A DNA stretch of 64,000 bases from NCBI GenBank assembly GCA_029378245.1, contig JARKIF010000004.1, positions 248,001-312,000 of the forward strand. The letters are read 5' to 3'. Below the pieces are notes generated by a model that did no database searches, was not told the origin of the DNA, and saw nothing but the letters and a program-made list of their open reading frames with translations. The stretch comes from Roridomyces roridus (taxonomy: Eukaryota; Basidiomycota; Agaricomycetes; Agaricales; Mycenaceae). The translations under genes and the position numbers were made by a program. This document shows, piece after piece, positions 23,852 to 34,930 of this stretch; position 1 is the first letter of the stretch; every line of letters starts with the position of its first letter.

Positions 23852-24160
23852 GTGAAGATGAAGATGAAGACCAACTCTGCATGCCCGGATTTTGTCATCG
23901 TCAAGGTAGAGCTCCAGCCTATCCAGCAATCAAGTTCTATTGCCCGCATTTATTTTATTCGTTCCAACAAGCGGAGATGCCCATTCTCAGGAATCAAACT
24001 CGAAGACAAAGAGTGCCGGCGACTCCAAACAGGAAGCTGTCCCAAGTTCTTGAAGGAGCGGGCTGCGGAGAGGGCGGTCGGTGCGGCCGAGGAGATGAAG
24101 GCGGAAAACCTGATTAAGGGACCGAAGACCCCCAGTGTCCAGAGCTCACCAGCTATTTAG
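23852..24160 (+). CDS. Possible last exon of an unknown gene
   Basis: A 102-residue open frame with a basic, cysteine-containing segment (SNKRRCPFSGIKLEDKECRR) and a helical charged C-terminus. No motif recognised; upstream exons could lie at 23520-23590 (donor GTAAGTG at about 23591) but the join cannot be fixed. Low confidence; it may be a chance frame. Confidence 0.25.
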   Translation: MKMKMKTNSACPDFVIVKVELQPIQQSSSIARIYFIRSNKRRCPFSGIKLEDKECRRLQTGSCPKFLKERAAERAVGAAEEMKAENLIKGPKTPSVQSSPAI

Positions 24161-26354
24161 CTATACTCATCAGTACCGTGAGCTCAGCTAGTGCTCTGGG
24201 CATTCAAATTCCTTTGAAGAGAATTATGGGAGGCGCGAGGGAGTGCGTCCCGAAGCGTCGCACGGACGAGCGCCGCCTGCTTGAGGCTTGAATGCGTCAG
24301 AATCAGAATGCCTCGTCTAACTCCTTTTAACGGGGTTTTCGTATTTACTAACGCCCCGCCACTTGTTCATTACTATCATTGTAACATACTTGGTTTTTCC
24401 TCCTCGTTCGCGTGTGCAAACATTGTAATGCGAACCACCAGGATGGAAGTGAACAGCCAAAGAAACCCCGGTAGCGGGCCTTGCCGCTTGTCGGCCCTAC
24501 ATCCTTATAGCGAGCAGGTTTTGACAGCTCTGGCAGTAAACTGCTGTTTTTCAGCACTTTTGACTCAGCACATATCGTTTTGGCTGGTGCCGGGAGACGG
24601 CATGAAGCACCGCATTCGGATGACCAAATTCATGTGGAGTAAGCTGACGGCGCTTACGCGGCGGCTCTTTCAAGCGCTCTTTCTCTTCTTCAAGTTCTTC
24701 CGCTGTGTCTTCGCCCAATGGGGCTCTATGCCAGTCTGCGCCCACCCGTTGTCGAATCTCAATCGAACTCCCTCGATAGCTATCCTTCTCAACGGCGTCG
24801 CGACAATTCTCTTCCCACGACTCTTCGGACAAGCCTAGGCAACAGAAAACACTGCGAGAGGCAGCGAGACTAGGCCGTCCAGAATCGACGTCGACGAGCC
24901 GCCCGCCACAGCCTTGAAGTCAGAAGTCTCAAGCAGCGGTGTGCCTGAATCACACGTCAACAACATCGGAATCTACATCGCCACGACATGAACTCACTGG
25001 AGTGGCTCCGAGTCAAAAGTCAAAAGAAAAAAACGCCTGCGCTGCCTGCCCCAAAGTCTACTCGGCTTCCATCCCTAATTCTCTCGTTTCGTTCTAAGGA
25101 AGAGGAGGCTGTCAATCCCGCAGCTGTGGCGCCCCGGCCGCCCGGCCGGGCCCCGATATGCAGGAGGACAATACTCCTCCTTCCTCTCCTTCACGGATCC
25201 GGAGTGTGGAGGTCGACACCAAACCTTTGAAGTAGTTGCGGTGCAAATCACCCTGGTCCCTGGAGAGTTGTCTGTCTGACACCATTGTTGCTGGCGCGTC
25301 AGCGCGGTCGAGGGTGCCAGAGGAGCGGCCAAGTGTCGGACATCTTTCCAACCTGTCCGCTGCCATATGTGTGTGCAATACTGTCCCAGATTCCGTCCTC
25401 ATTTGTTCTTCCAGATTCGGTTGTTGACATTGCTGCAACTCTAGGTTTGCTATACACAACCATCTTCTCGCCTTTGCCGATTGTTGCAGACTCAGAACCA
25501 TCCAAGTGCGTTCGTCTATTTTCTTCAATTGTCGAACAATGTCTCCATTTCATCCCAGATCATAAATTCATCACTCATCGTTAGTAGGTTCTCTGCGCTC
25601 TTTTTTGTAGTAACGAATCAAAGACAGGTCCTTCAGGCTTCCCAGTATGCACCAGCTTTATTCCTTCTCCTTACAAGACAAACCCCGACTGACGCGCCGT
25701 CTCTATGACATCGGCTTGCACAGAATATAGTCATCCTTTTCAACAACCAGGTTCCTGGTTCAACTTCGGCACTCAAGCCCCGTTTGCTGTTTCCAAGACG
25801 TCGATCCAATCACAGATTCTCAGTCAATAAGTACATAGATTCTATCTAGTTTCTTGGGTGAATGGGACAGTTCGTAGCGAGAATACTCGCGTGTGTGACC
25901 TGAGCCTCAAGCAGCACCAAAGTTCCAGTGGTCACGGGCCTTGCCGCTTGTCGGCCTTACCAGCTTATTTTGAACAACCACTGATGTGATCCGCCATATT
26001 GCGTATGCAGACAACGAAGACAGTTGGAAGACAGGGAATTGACTTGGAGCCCTCCTGGTCAGGAGCACCCTTCTCATGCAGGCATGGTTGCTGATTACTT
26101 GTGGATCGGAAAGGTCAATGTTTGGTTCTCGGCATCTCGGCTGAGAATCGACTCTGACAACGGTCAATCTTCTCGACAAAAAACGACCGCGCCGCTGATC
26201 TCTGCACATCCCAAGTTCATCGAGCGGCGATGCGAGACGCAGTGATTGGCAGTTGGGGCTGTTAGGTTGATTGGCAACTGTCTCAAGGGGTGATGTGCGG
26301 TGATCTACATATACTCGCACCCACGGCCGCGCTCGTACCCGTCCCTCGCTGTCC

Positions 26355-28394
26355 ATGGCAATGGCAGCCCTCCTCTTCCCTCGCGCTGACTCCCCGCCCC
26401 CGGCGGGCGAGGGGGCCCCGAGTTTTCAGCTCACGTGCGTACTTCCGCTACTTCCGCGAGGAACCCACACTGATTCGATTCCTTGCCGACAGCTTCTCAC
26501 CGCTTTTCTTCGGCGTCATCCTGAATGTGATGCTCTTTGGGGTCTTTCTTGTGCAGGTCTACACGTATTTCCGACTCTACAAAACGTCCGTGTGCTCCAC
26601 ACCGCCCGCCCTTACCAATTCTGACGGCCCGTCGGACAGAGATCATCCCGCCATACGCTACACCGTACGTACAGCGCACAAGCCCGGACGCGCAGTCACT
26701 CAACGACGGACGTAGATATATTACTTGATTATTATGGAGGTCATCAACACGATCTTTGACGTGGGGCTCATCTACCAACCGCTCGTCCTGCTGCGTGGTC
26801 CGTCTCTATACTCGCTTTTCCTCCAAGGCATTTCTCACCGGACCGTAGATTCCCCCAACGCACTTCAACAATCTCCATTTTGTGCGTACTTTCAGGTTTT
26901 CTCGTACAAGGGCAAGATCTCACGCCCCACATTCCAGTCCTTTCCGCCGGTGCGTCGACGTCCAACTTCTCTTTACACACGTTTCCGGCGCTAACGGGCG
27001 GCCTTAGATGCAGTAGTGACTGTAAGCGATGGCGTGTATGTAAATTCTACCTGTTCACCCTCTTGCTCGCTTCACAGGCGTTGATATCAACCCCAACGCA
27101 ACTCTTTTTCGCATGGCGCATCCGGCGCATCACAAAATCCCGATGGCTGGCTGGAATTGTAGGCTTCTTGGCGCTCGTGTCTCTCGGTGCGCTCCCCCCG
27201 CTGATTCGATGTTTGACTGACTGACGCTGGGTGTAGCGGCAGCGACGGCAGCGACTATCGGCGTGGCCCGTGTTCACGAATTCGCCAAATTTGGTCTCCT
27301 CATACCTCAACTTACGGTATGGCGCTTTAGTCTCCAGACCAGACTCGGCAGTACAACTAACGAAAAAAGGTCTGGCTGACAACCACTGCCGTTGCGGACA
27401 TACTCATCACCACGTTCCTCGTGAATTTCCTCGTTCGTCGGCTTTCCCTTTACTCCACCCCGAGTTCATTCATTTCTCGGCTGTCGTTTAGTGGAAGAAT
27501 CAAACAGGGTTCGACACGCAGACGGACTCCGTCACGGATAAAATTATCTTGTTCACTGTGCAGACGGGCATGATCACGTCCTTTGCGGCTATTGCGGACG
27601 TCTCGGTGTTTCTCATCATCCAGGTTCTTTCTCCGCCCGTAGAAATATAGTCTCGTCTAACAAGTACATGTATTTACAGCAAACCACGCTGTACGTATTC
27701 CATTCTCCGCGTCGACTTCTAACCCAGCCCCGCGTATTAGTCAATTCATTTGGGACTTTTCGCTAGGAAAGCTTTACTCGATATCGTTAATCTCAACGTG
27801 AGTCCCCATACTATATTGGTCTCTCTTCTGATCCCTGATTACACCCCGCTACGCCTAGTCTCATCGCGCGTAAAGAGTGGAACAATCTCTTGGACGAGAT
27901 GCCCGTGCCCGCTGCTGGAGATGCCGAAATGAATTTAGGCAAGGCCAAAGGGCTTCACGCGAAGGATGCTATTATCAGGATTCGGCGCGCTGTACGTTCT
28001 TTCGCATCCCTGTCCTGGATCTCCCGGCTAATGGACTTGGTAACCCGGACAGACCGACATTCAGGGCTTGCAACTGTACATCCCGGAAAACTTTGCCGAG
28101 GCGGAGGTCGATGCGAACAAAGACAAGGGCTTGGATTTGGAGCCGATCACGTCGAGTACGACGTCGAGGCGGCCTTCCCGAGGGCTGGAGCTCCAGATTC
28201 CCCAGGGTGTGCCATCACCAAAAGATCCGAGCTCGATGAGTGCTGGTTCGCCCATTGCTGCAAGACGGCGGACACCTAGGGTGGAGCGCCCTCCGCGGCC
28301 GTTGCCTGTACCTGTGCCGCCTGGCCTGGGAGTGGACCCGAGGGGGGAGCGCGCGAGGAGGACGGCGGCATGGGCGATGTCGACTGGGAGGTAA
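26355..28394 (+). CDS. DUF6534-type multi-pass membrane protein
   Basis: Fifteen exons (first 26355-26434, last 28053-28394) with GT-AG introns of 49-61 nt give 421 residues in one frame. The start and early part read MAMAALLFPRAD, then PLFFGVILNVMLFGVFLVQVYTYFRLYKTDH, IIMEVINTIFDVGLIYQPLVL, LSADAVVTALISTPTQLFFAWRI, VWLTTTAVADILITTFLVNFL, FTVQTGMITSFAAIADVSVF, FIWDFSLGKLYSISLISTLIARKEW. That order of membrane helices is the DUF6534 arrangement seen in many agaricomycete proteins of unknown role. The C-terminus is a Pro/Arg-rich cytosolic-looking tail. Three exons are very short: 12 nt at 26938, 14 nt at 27008 and 11 nt at 27680. No lesions seen. A decayed 3' copy lies at 2688-3510. Confidence 0.85.
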
Positions 28395-29394
28395 GATGAC
28401 GAGAGAGTCCGTCCGTTTGGCCTTCTGTCTGTCGGCATTGCTCGTGCTCGTGCTCGACAGCTATGCCGTCAAGACCACTCAACGCCGCAACCACCACCAC
28501 CATGGCATTTGGCATCGTCAGATACGGGCCCTGGTAACGTCCGCTCGCGGATGCACCCGCTCTTCGGTGGCGGATGGGGATCAGCATCAATCTCAATCTA
28601 TGATGAGCGTCAGTAGGTCGGGGTGCGGTTCTATGCATACTTGCAATAGTATCCCTTAATTGCAGCCTCGGTCATCGACGGAGACGATAACTATAAACTT
28701 GAATAGACTTCAAGTTCAAAATTAAATATTGAACTATGTTGTGTATGTACCCTTGCTATCTACCACACAGCATCTTATAATAGCATACAGTCCTCCCTAT
28801 TGACTTGGACGGAATGATTAATTTGATTGAGATGCAGACTGGAGCGGATTTTGTTCGGGTTGAGCAACAAATTCAATGTTGGCGGAATGGAAGCTGTTCT
28901 CTCGCTGGCTGGTCAAGATCTAGCCTCGAGTTCCGACTCTGAATGCATCTTGGCATTCACCGTCTTCTTTCCTTCCTCCATCTCCTATCCATCTTCCAGC
29001 CCGGACGTCCGAGTCCGGACTGTAAGGTCCGTTCTCAGAATACCGCTCTCCATTCAATGCAATGTTGAACGGTCAAGCCTTCTATCCGGGCGTCTTCGGA
29101 GGTCTTTTCCTGGACTTGTCGAGTCGACTGACTCAGAGGTTCCCATTGAATCAACCTCGAGATCCGATTCCTTCTAGCGTACTCGCGCGCCCTTCAAACC
29201 CGAAGATGCTTCGTGCCGCGTGGGTCTCGACCTCGTTGTACCATAGCCACTTCTCCAATATCCAGAGCAAGCCAGACGGAGCTTCTGAACGTGTCTTCGC
29301 TGACAGCCAACTTTCAACTCGTCACCATTCGGGAAGCCCCTATCTCGCGATTGCCATCAATGATGTCATTTCGCACGTCTTCCTCCCGCCCATC
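28395..29394. other. Intergenic region before block B
   Basis: About 1 kb without a recognised gene. About 28660-28820 is AT-rich. Homology to block A begins only about 60 bp before the protein X start. The open frame that extends protein X upstream to 29062 is not conserved in block A and was not used. Confidence 0.45.
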
Positions 29395-30354
29395 ATGTCG
29401 ACCCACCGCAAACCCCACAGCGAAGACTCTCCCCCCTCTCGAGCGACCCAACTCGCTCGCAGTGCAGCATCAACCACCGTCACCACCTTCCACGCTCTCA
29501 ACGACGCTGAACCATGCTACACTCCTGGCTCCACATACTCTACCGTCCGGCACACCCGCCCATGGGTTTACTATCGAGGCGTCTCCACCGTGGTTCCCAT
29601 ATCCATGCTCGGTAGCAAACCCTTGCCTGAAGATCGCATGATCACGCTGCAACGCCGGGGCTGGCGCACCGGGTTGCTGGGCTGGACGATTGGCGGCTGG
29701 CTTGGTGGGACGATAGGCAAGGAGACCGACGTCACGCCCGCCGCGGAGGGTAAATGGGACAAGGTCGACTCGAGCCGGAAAACGCAATTCGACCGCGAGA
29801 CCCGCGAGTTCCTCACCTCTGCCTTCGCACCACAAGAGCCTGAGCACAGTGTCCTCGAGACAGCTTTTGTGCACATACCCGTCGCAGCCGGAGACGGGTA
29901 CTTCAGGCTGCTCGTCAAGAATGCAAAGGGCATGGTGCTCGCACCAACGGCCACATTCCGCATTGGCTCACTCTCATTGCGTTCCGCCCAACCGCGTGGA
30001 GCGTCCCCCGTCACCATCATTCCCGAGCTCGTCCTCAAGAGCGCCTCGGCTACCGCTACAGCCGCTGCGTGGGCATCGTTCTACGCTGCGTTTCCCTTCC
30101 TCAAAATCGGGCAGATGATATCAGGCTCGTCTGGGTGGAGTACTTGGGCGTTGCAGCGTGCTTATCGGAGTGCGGGCGGGGAGACGAATATGGAGGAGTT
30201 GAGGGAGAAATATAGGGTTGAGGAGAGGAGGATGAAGGCGGAGGAGGCCGTGTATCGGACTGTGCCGTTTGGGGCGGCCGGGGTGAGGACGGCGTACGAT
30301 TTGGAGCAGGATGCCAAGATGGGGAGAGCAGGGGTGTGGTTTACGAGAGAGTAA
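29395..30354 (+). CDS. Conserved protein X, function unknown (block B copy)
   Basis: 319 residues, intronless, start MSTHRKPHSEDSPPS, aligned without gaps to the copy at 9252-10211; about 10 substitutions, several conservative. No lesion. Its 3' flank (about 110 bp) and 5' flank (about 60 bp) are also shared with block A. Near-complete identity beside rotted neighbours suggests either a recent duplication with selection, or gene conversion between the two inverted copies. Biochemical role not recognised. Confidence 0.8.
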   Translation: MSTHRKPHSEDSPPSRATQLARSAASTTVTTFHALNDAEPCYTPGSTYSTVRHTRPWVYYRGVSTVVPISMLGSKPLPEDRMITLQRRGWRTGLLGWTIGGWLGGTIGKETDVTPAAEGKWDKVDSSRKTQFDRETREFLTSAFAPQEPEHSVLETAFVHIPVAAGDGYFRLLVKNAKGMVLAPTATFRIGSLSLRSAQPRGASPVTIIPELVLKSASATATAAAWASFYAAFPFLKIGQMISGSSGWSTWALQRAYRSAGGETNMEELREKYRVEERRMKAEEAVYRTVPFGAAGVRTAYDLEQDAKMGRAGVWFTRE

Positions 30355-30672
30355 TGAGAGACTGGGGATGAAATTGAAGTTTTTTTCTTTCGATTAGACC
30401 TGGTGCTGGGGGAAAAAGCGAGAAACAACGACGCAAGGTGTTGAACCCGAGTCGAACGGCCGTTTAATGAAACAACCTCAGGTGCTGATTCGTCGTTGGT
30501 CTTCCGTTTGAGGAGAGTCAGCTATCTGCGGTCGTAATGATTCTGGTATGAATGGATCACCCGCCAGGTTTCCGATGTCAGAAAGCGACAGCTATGCAGA
30601 CTTCGAAGGGCCTGACCCCGAGTCGAACGGGCGTTCCGCGTCACAGCAGAGCCAAGCGATCCATTGTGAAGT
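30355..30672. other. Joined spacer between protein X and GNAT in block B
   Basis: Contains two T-arm-like motifs in the same orientation (30446-30461 and 30617-30632). In block A the matching motifs are 2.5 kb apart with an F-box gene between them; here only about 155 bp separates them. No gene seen. Confidence 0.55.
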
Positions 30673-31230
30673 TCAATCGGCATCCCGTACAAACACCATG
30701 CTCCCCACCCACTCGCCCTTGCACTCGAAAGCCCTTTCCGTACAGCTCTGCATCACAAAACTCGCCCGCTCCGCCAGCCTCCGCGAAGCCGTATTCCTCG
30801 GATCACATTCGATGAGCAGGCGGTTGAAATGTGGCACCTCTTGCCCTTTCCGTGCCGCACGAAGCAGCTCGATGAGGGCTCCAACAGCCTCCGTTGCGTA
30901 TCCCTTGCCCTGCGCGTGAGGCATGAAGGAGAACCACAACTCCGCCGTTTGTTCTTTGGAGTCGATGTGCGCGCCGACTCGGCCGATGAACTCGGTCTTT
31001 TCGGCACTATTCGGGTTTGTTGCAACTGATACGGCCAATTCGACGAACGTGCGAGGCGACTCCTCCGAGCAGCTGACCGCCACTTGTACGAATTCGTCCG
31101 CTGATTCCGGTGTGCGCGGCGGCCAGGTCTGGTATCGCGCGTTGTCCGGGATTGAGTCGAGGGCGTAGATGTTGGGAGTATCGGAGAGGGCGAGCTCTCG
31201 GAGGCTCAGGCGCGTGGTTTCAGCGTGCAT
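30673..31230 (-). CDS. GNAT-family N-acetyltransferase, block B copy
   Basis: 185 residues, same length as the copy at 6013-6570, with about 12 substitutions (for example TLRDLALS to SLRELALS). The acetyl-CoA loop QGKGYATEA and the NTASRRLAE helix are unchanged. About 150 bp of upstream sequence is also shared, then homology stops at the edge of an insertion near 31390. Likely functional; its divergent F-box partner is now about 2 kb away and dead. Confidence 0.88.
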   Translation of the reverse strand: MHAETTRLSLRELALSDTPNIYALDSIPDNARYQTWPPRTPESADEFVQVAVSCSEESPRTFVELAVSVATNPNSAEKTEFIGRVGAHIDSKEQTAELWFSFMPHAQGKGYATEAVGALIELLRAARKGQEVPHFNRLLIECDPRNTASRRLAERASFVMQSCTERAFECKGEWVGSMVFVRDAD

Positions 31231-32074
31231 GAGGAGGAGAGTGGATGATGTTCAGATGTTGGCCAGCAGGCTTTATGCGAAGCCTGCGACCGAGTCAGTG
31301 CTCACCGGACCCGGGGATCCGCACCGCGTGTCAAATGTTGGCAGTTGCCAAGCATTCGAGGGCAAGCCAGGCACCTACCTACTTCCATGCGCGAGTGAGT
31401 GAGACACACAGGAGCAAGCGTCATTCGGGGAGCTTCGGGACCACGACATCACTGCATCACTGCATCAATGTGTGGTTGTTTGGGTCGGAGTTTGAAATCA
31501 ACTCTTTCTTCCGCACCATCGTCATCATCCTACGTCGAACGGTGCTGGTATCTCTAGGCTATTTTTTCGCAGAAGAACCAAACAGCCAATGGATATCCCT
31601 AGCCGGTCCTCTTCTCATCGCTCCCTGCATTGTCCGCATGCGTTTACACTTCTTTAACAGTTGCTTACAAAGCTCTTGCCTCAAGACAATACCGTCACAG
31701 AACATGACAACAGATTCTGTGGGCCGTCATCGCAGCGATGTCTCGTGATCAAGTGTAATTGCTGCTCAAATACACCGTCTCGTCGACCCGTTCTTGGGGT
31801 ACTGTTGCTCCTTGGGTCTCGGTCCCTGCTGCGCAGATATGATTTCCTAATCATCTCGCTTCCAATTGATCCTGCTCTAATCTTTCCCTCTGACTCCACA
31901 TTCCGAGGACTGGGCCCATCTGAAACAACTTTTCTGAGCGGTCACGCTGTTGCCCCGAGAGGGATTTGAAGATTTGGTACGGCAATCCCCTTGACCGTTT
32001 CCCCGCTCCGAAAATCCAATTCAACAGCAGCGGCTCGCCATCAATCTATTTCTCCTTGGATGCGGCGGGCGCCT
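31231..32074. other. GNAT promoter remnant and left part of an insertion
   Basis: About 31231-31380 matches the block A divergent promoter. From about 31390 to 33110 the sequence is foreign to block A. The first 680 bp hold short open frames (one near 31500-31740 with a hydrophobic run) that I do not recognise. Confidence 0.45.
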
Positions 32075-33015
32075 CGTATCTTCCGCCGCTTTCTGACCGC
32101 GCCTTGAAACGTCTCGGTTTCCCCGCGCCCCACGCGTAGTAGGTTGGCATCTAACCTCCGAGTCGTTTGACTAGGCCTTGATTCCCTCGTCACAGCGCGC
32201 CTCCCCTAAGTCCATTCCACGACCCTGAATTGCATCCGGAAAGCTGTACCTCTCCATCGGCGAAAACTCACTGTTGACCCCGCGCCTGATGAGGTACTTA
32301 TATTGCTTCCCTTCCCGGCAGCCATCTTCTCTGAGTGTTATCAACCTCTAGCACTTTTCTCGTCCGAGAACCACTCTCCGGACACAACATCTCAGGCCTC
32401 AGGTGCCGAGCGACGTTGATCAAATCGACGCTGCCTACATACTGTGGAAACCAATATATCAATGCCATATTCATCCGAGAGTCCCGGACACGAGTGCGTA
32501 AAACTGAGATTGATTCATTCTAATCGGCGTTTAAAATATTTTCAGAAGACAACTCTGTTGCCGTACTGGGTATTAGTGCTTGCACAGGCGGTCTGGGCTC
32601 TGGCGGGAGCGGGCGAGGGTGTGGTAATCAGCGCTGTGAGTCGGCCCTTGTTTTCCCCAGGCGTGATGCTGGCTGAGTTCCCGCAGCCGTTCTACGGTTC
32701 GTCCGGGAATCTCGATACGCTTGCGCGGGACGCTGATTTTTTTGTACCGGCAGACGATTATGTGAGGGATATTATGCACCCTGTCTTGAAAGTAAGACAT
32801 CTCGTCGACGAGGTCTGCGGGTTGTCAACTTATTGGGATTCGGCATACCCTCCTGCCGCCAACCAGCCGTTTGAATCCGTACTCACGTATGATTTGGCCG
32901 CAATGGGTGTTGACCCTGAGCGGGTGCGCGTCCTCACGAGCCCGACGCAGTCCCGCCGCAGGATTTCGGCGCTAGTTGGCTCAAGTGGGAATACTCTCGT
33001 GATTGGACCTTTCCA
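32075..33015 (+). pseudogene. 5' part of the PLP aminotransferase gene, inserted and broken
   Basis: Follows the gene at 17458-19545 through its first exons and introns: ALKRLGFPAPHA, INLSIGENSLL-like text with a base lost in the second exon end, DNSVAV, ALAGAGEGV, DDYVRDIMHP, YDLAAMGVDPERV. The initiating ATG is gone. The region around the Schiff-base lysine is altered (TSPTQ, then shifted frame), and the copy ends near 33015 in what would be the next intron. A middle part coding for the NPHNP region is missing. Introns are retained, so this was copied as DNA, not through RNA. Confidence 0.75.
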
Positions 33016-33284
33016 GTGGTGCAGTGTCGCTCGGATCACGATCGGCCGTCGGTGAGTTACGTAACTACAGCGCTAGTCAGAGCCGTCGAGCACCTGCTGA
33101 GACTCGAACAGGCTGGAGCCTTCGGAAACTTTGTGCAATTGCAGCCAGACGCAGGGAATTTCGCGCAATACTTAGGTACGAACCCTGCATGATCCAATTT
33201 CCCTTTGTTCAGCGTTGAACAGCCGACGTCAATCACCTGTTGATGCATCAAATCCCTCTTTCTTCCTCCCAACTTCCTCCCTTC

Positions 33285-34674
33285 ATGACCGACGACGTCA
33301 AGTTCAGGAGTTTCTTCGCTGCTCTCGATATTGTTTGCCGGAACGTCCGCCGTGTCGTCGACCATCACGCTGGCGATGACGCTCGGATTGATTGCCAAGT
33401 CAATGAGGTGCGGCAATTTTTTCAAGCGGCGCAAGAGGTGCGTTGCCAAGATGTTCATCATCAAGAATTGTTGCTCATGTTGGACCGGAGAATCGGGAGG
33501 TCTTCTCTGCGGAGGACTGGGTGTCTTGGATGAAGCCTTGCCCTACATGCTACGTGGCTTGACAGGCTAGGCCCACGAAGAGCCGGCGGCCGGGGAGATG
33601 CATCGCTGCTTGCGTATCCCGGAGATTGTACAGCTGATAGTGTCTCATTTTGACCCTCAGTTGGACGACATGGGTCGAAAACAGCTCGCGGTGCTTGCCA
33701 GAACGTCGAGAATCTTCCACGACCATGCCCTGGACATCCTGTGGTCTCACCAAACTCAAGCAGGGTGTCTCATCAAGTGCTTGCTTGCGAAAGCTCAAGC
33801 TCTATTCCATCCCTGCAGCGTCCCGCTCGAGTCTACACGACCAGCATCTTTTCCCCAGTCTTGTTTCCGTCTCGATCCAGCGCCCCTGGCTCGTACGGAA
33901 TCCACCGCCGAGTTCATTCGTTCATGGACACGACCACCCTTGGCTTCTGTTGCCATCCATTTCCCCCTTCCCCTGGCAGTTCCTTTGGTTGAGAGCACAG
34001 TCGCAGCGCTTTCCGAGCACTGTACTCGGGAATCTCTCGAATCTCTCGAGATTTGCGTGTCGTTCAAGGCCCATCGCGAGCACGGCGAGATACTTCCGGG
34101 CTACGCGCTGCGAAGTCTCACTTGTTTTGTCAGCTCACCATCGAGACGACTGACGGCTACAACCTCGACGACGCCCTCATGGAGGAGCTGGCCAGCGCCT
34201 GGCCCAAGATGGAGCTTCTGAGACTCCATGCAGGGCGGCACGATCACCTCCCGTCGGTGACCATTGCTAGTCTGTACACCCTGGCGAAGCACTACCGCTA
34301 CCTCCGCGAGCTCGAGCTCAACTTTGATGCATCGTCCGTTCCCCGACCTGCCACTGTGACGGCCCTTCATCTGCGCACGCAGCCACGCCCTGTTCCCATC
34401 CACAACAACCTCACCTTGCTCACCGTCGCGCGTTCCCCCATTTCTGACGCACTAGCCGCAGCGCACTACCTCTCTATATTCTGCAACCTCACGGATATAC
34501 TTATGGTGTGACAAAGAGGGGTGGGTGGAGGGCCAGGATTATGATGAGACGGAGCAGGATCGGGTTGAGATCAAATATAGTGGGCTTTGGGTGAAAGTGA
34601 GGGAATATCTGCCGGTGTTGACTGATGTGCGGGAGGAGGAGTTTGAGTGGGGGTGTCGTTCCATTGAATTGTGA
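33285..34674 (+). pseudogene. F-box gene copy 1 of block B, multiply broken
   Basis: Starts with MTDDVKFRSFFAALDIVCRN and ends with EWGCRSIEL, as the gene at 3673-5677. It has a frameshift and deletion after the first 55 residues, an internal deletion of roughly 580 bp after LIKC that also removes the intron, another shift near 34135, and a premature stop near 34510. The F-box itself (MHRCLRIPEIVQLIVSHFD, ARTSRIFHDHALDILW) is still legible and retains a serine codon lost in block A. The 3' flank is conserved to about 34870. Confidence 0.8.
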
Positions 34675-34930
34675 GCTCTTTCTTTCAAGAGGTTCACTTT
34701 CGTGTCTGAAAAGGGATTCTATTAGGGCGCAATCACATTCGTTCGAGTTTCCTGGACGAGGCGGACTTTAGAGGCCGTCGTTTCACTTCTATGGACGATG
34801 GCTTGGGTTATTCATGACGGTAGTTTTCGGGAAGCGGGAAGGATGATGTTGTCGACAACTGCAGAATCGTGGATCATATTCGTAATCTACCAGTAATATC
34901 TCGTCGTACTTTCTGGACCAGTGTTGACGC

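Larger units (their letters stand above)
19546..26354. other. 6.8 kb gene-poor region with old repeats
   Basis: No protein family recognised over the whole stretch. It contains a diverged tandem duplication (about 21950-22500), a two-unit 31 bp repeat (22612-22675) and a 21 bp direct repeat at about 24475 and 25928. A plus-strand block at 23852-24160 could be the last exon of an unknown gene. Possible coding-like pieces near 22990-23160 and 23520-23590 have donor and acceptor sites but no recognisable product. Confidence 0.45.

Noticed and set aside
24281..24838. 185-residue plus-strand frame and its minus-strand counterpart
   Set aside because: No motif, no splice context and both strands equally open, so chance is likely.
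29470..30118. Long frames on both strands over protein X (and likewise at 9488-10255)
   Set aside because: They are conserved only because the X gene is; their substitutions do not respect a protein and there is no start or splice context.
31500..31740. Membrane protein in the block B insertion
   Set aside because: A single hydrophobic run in a 167-codon frame without further support.
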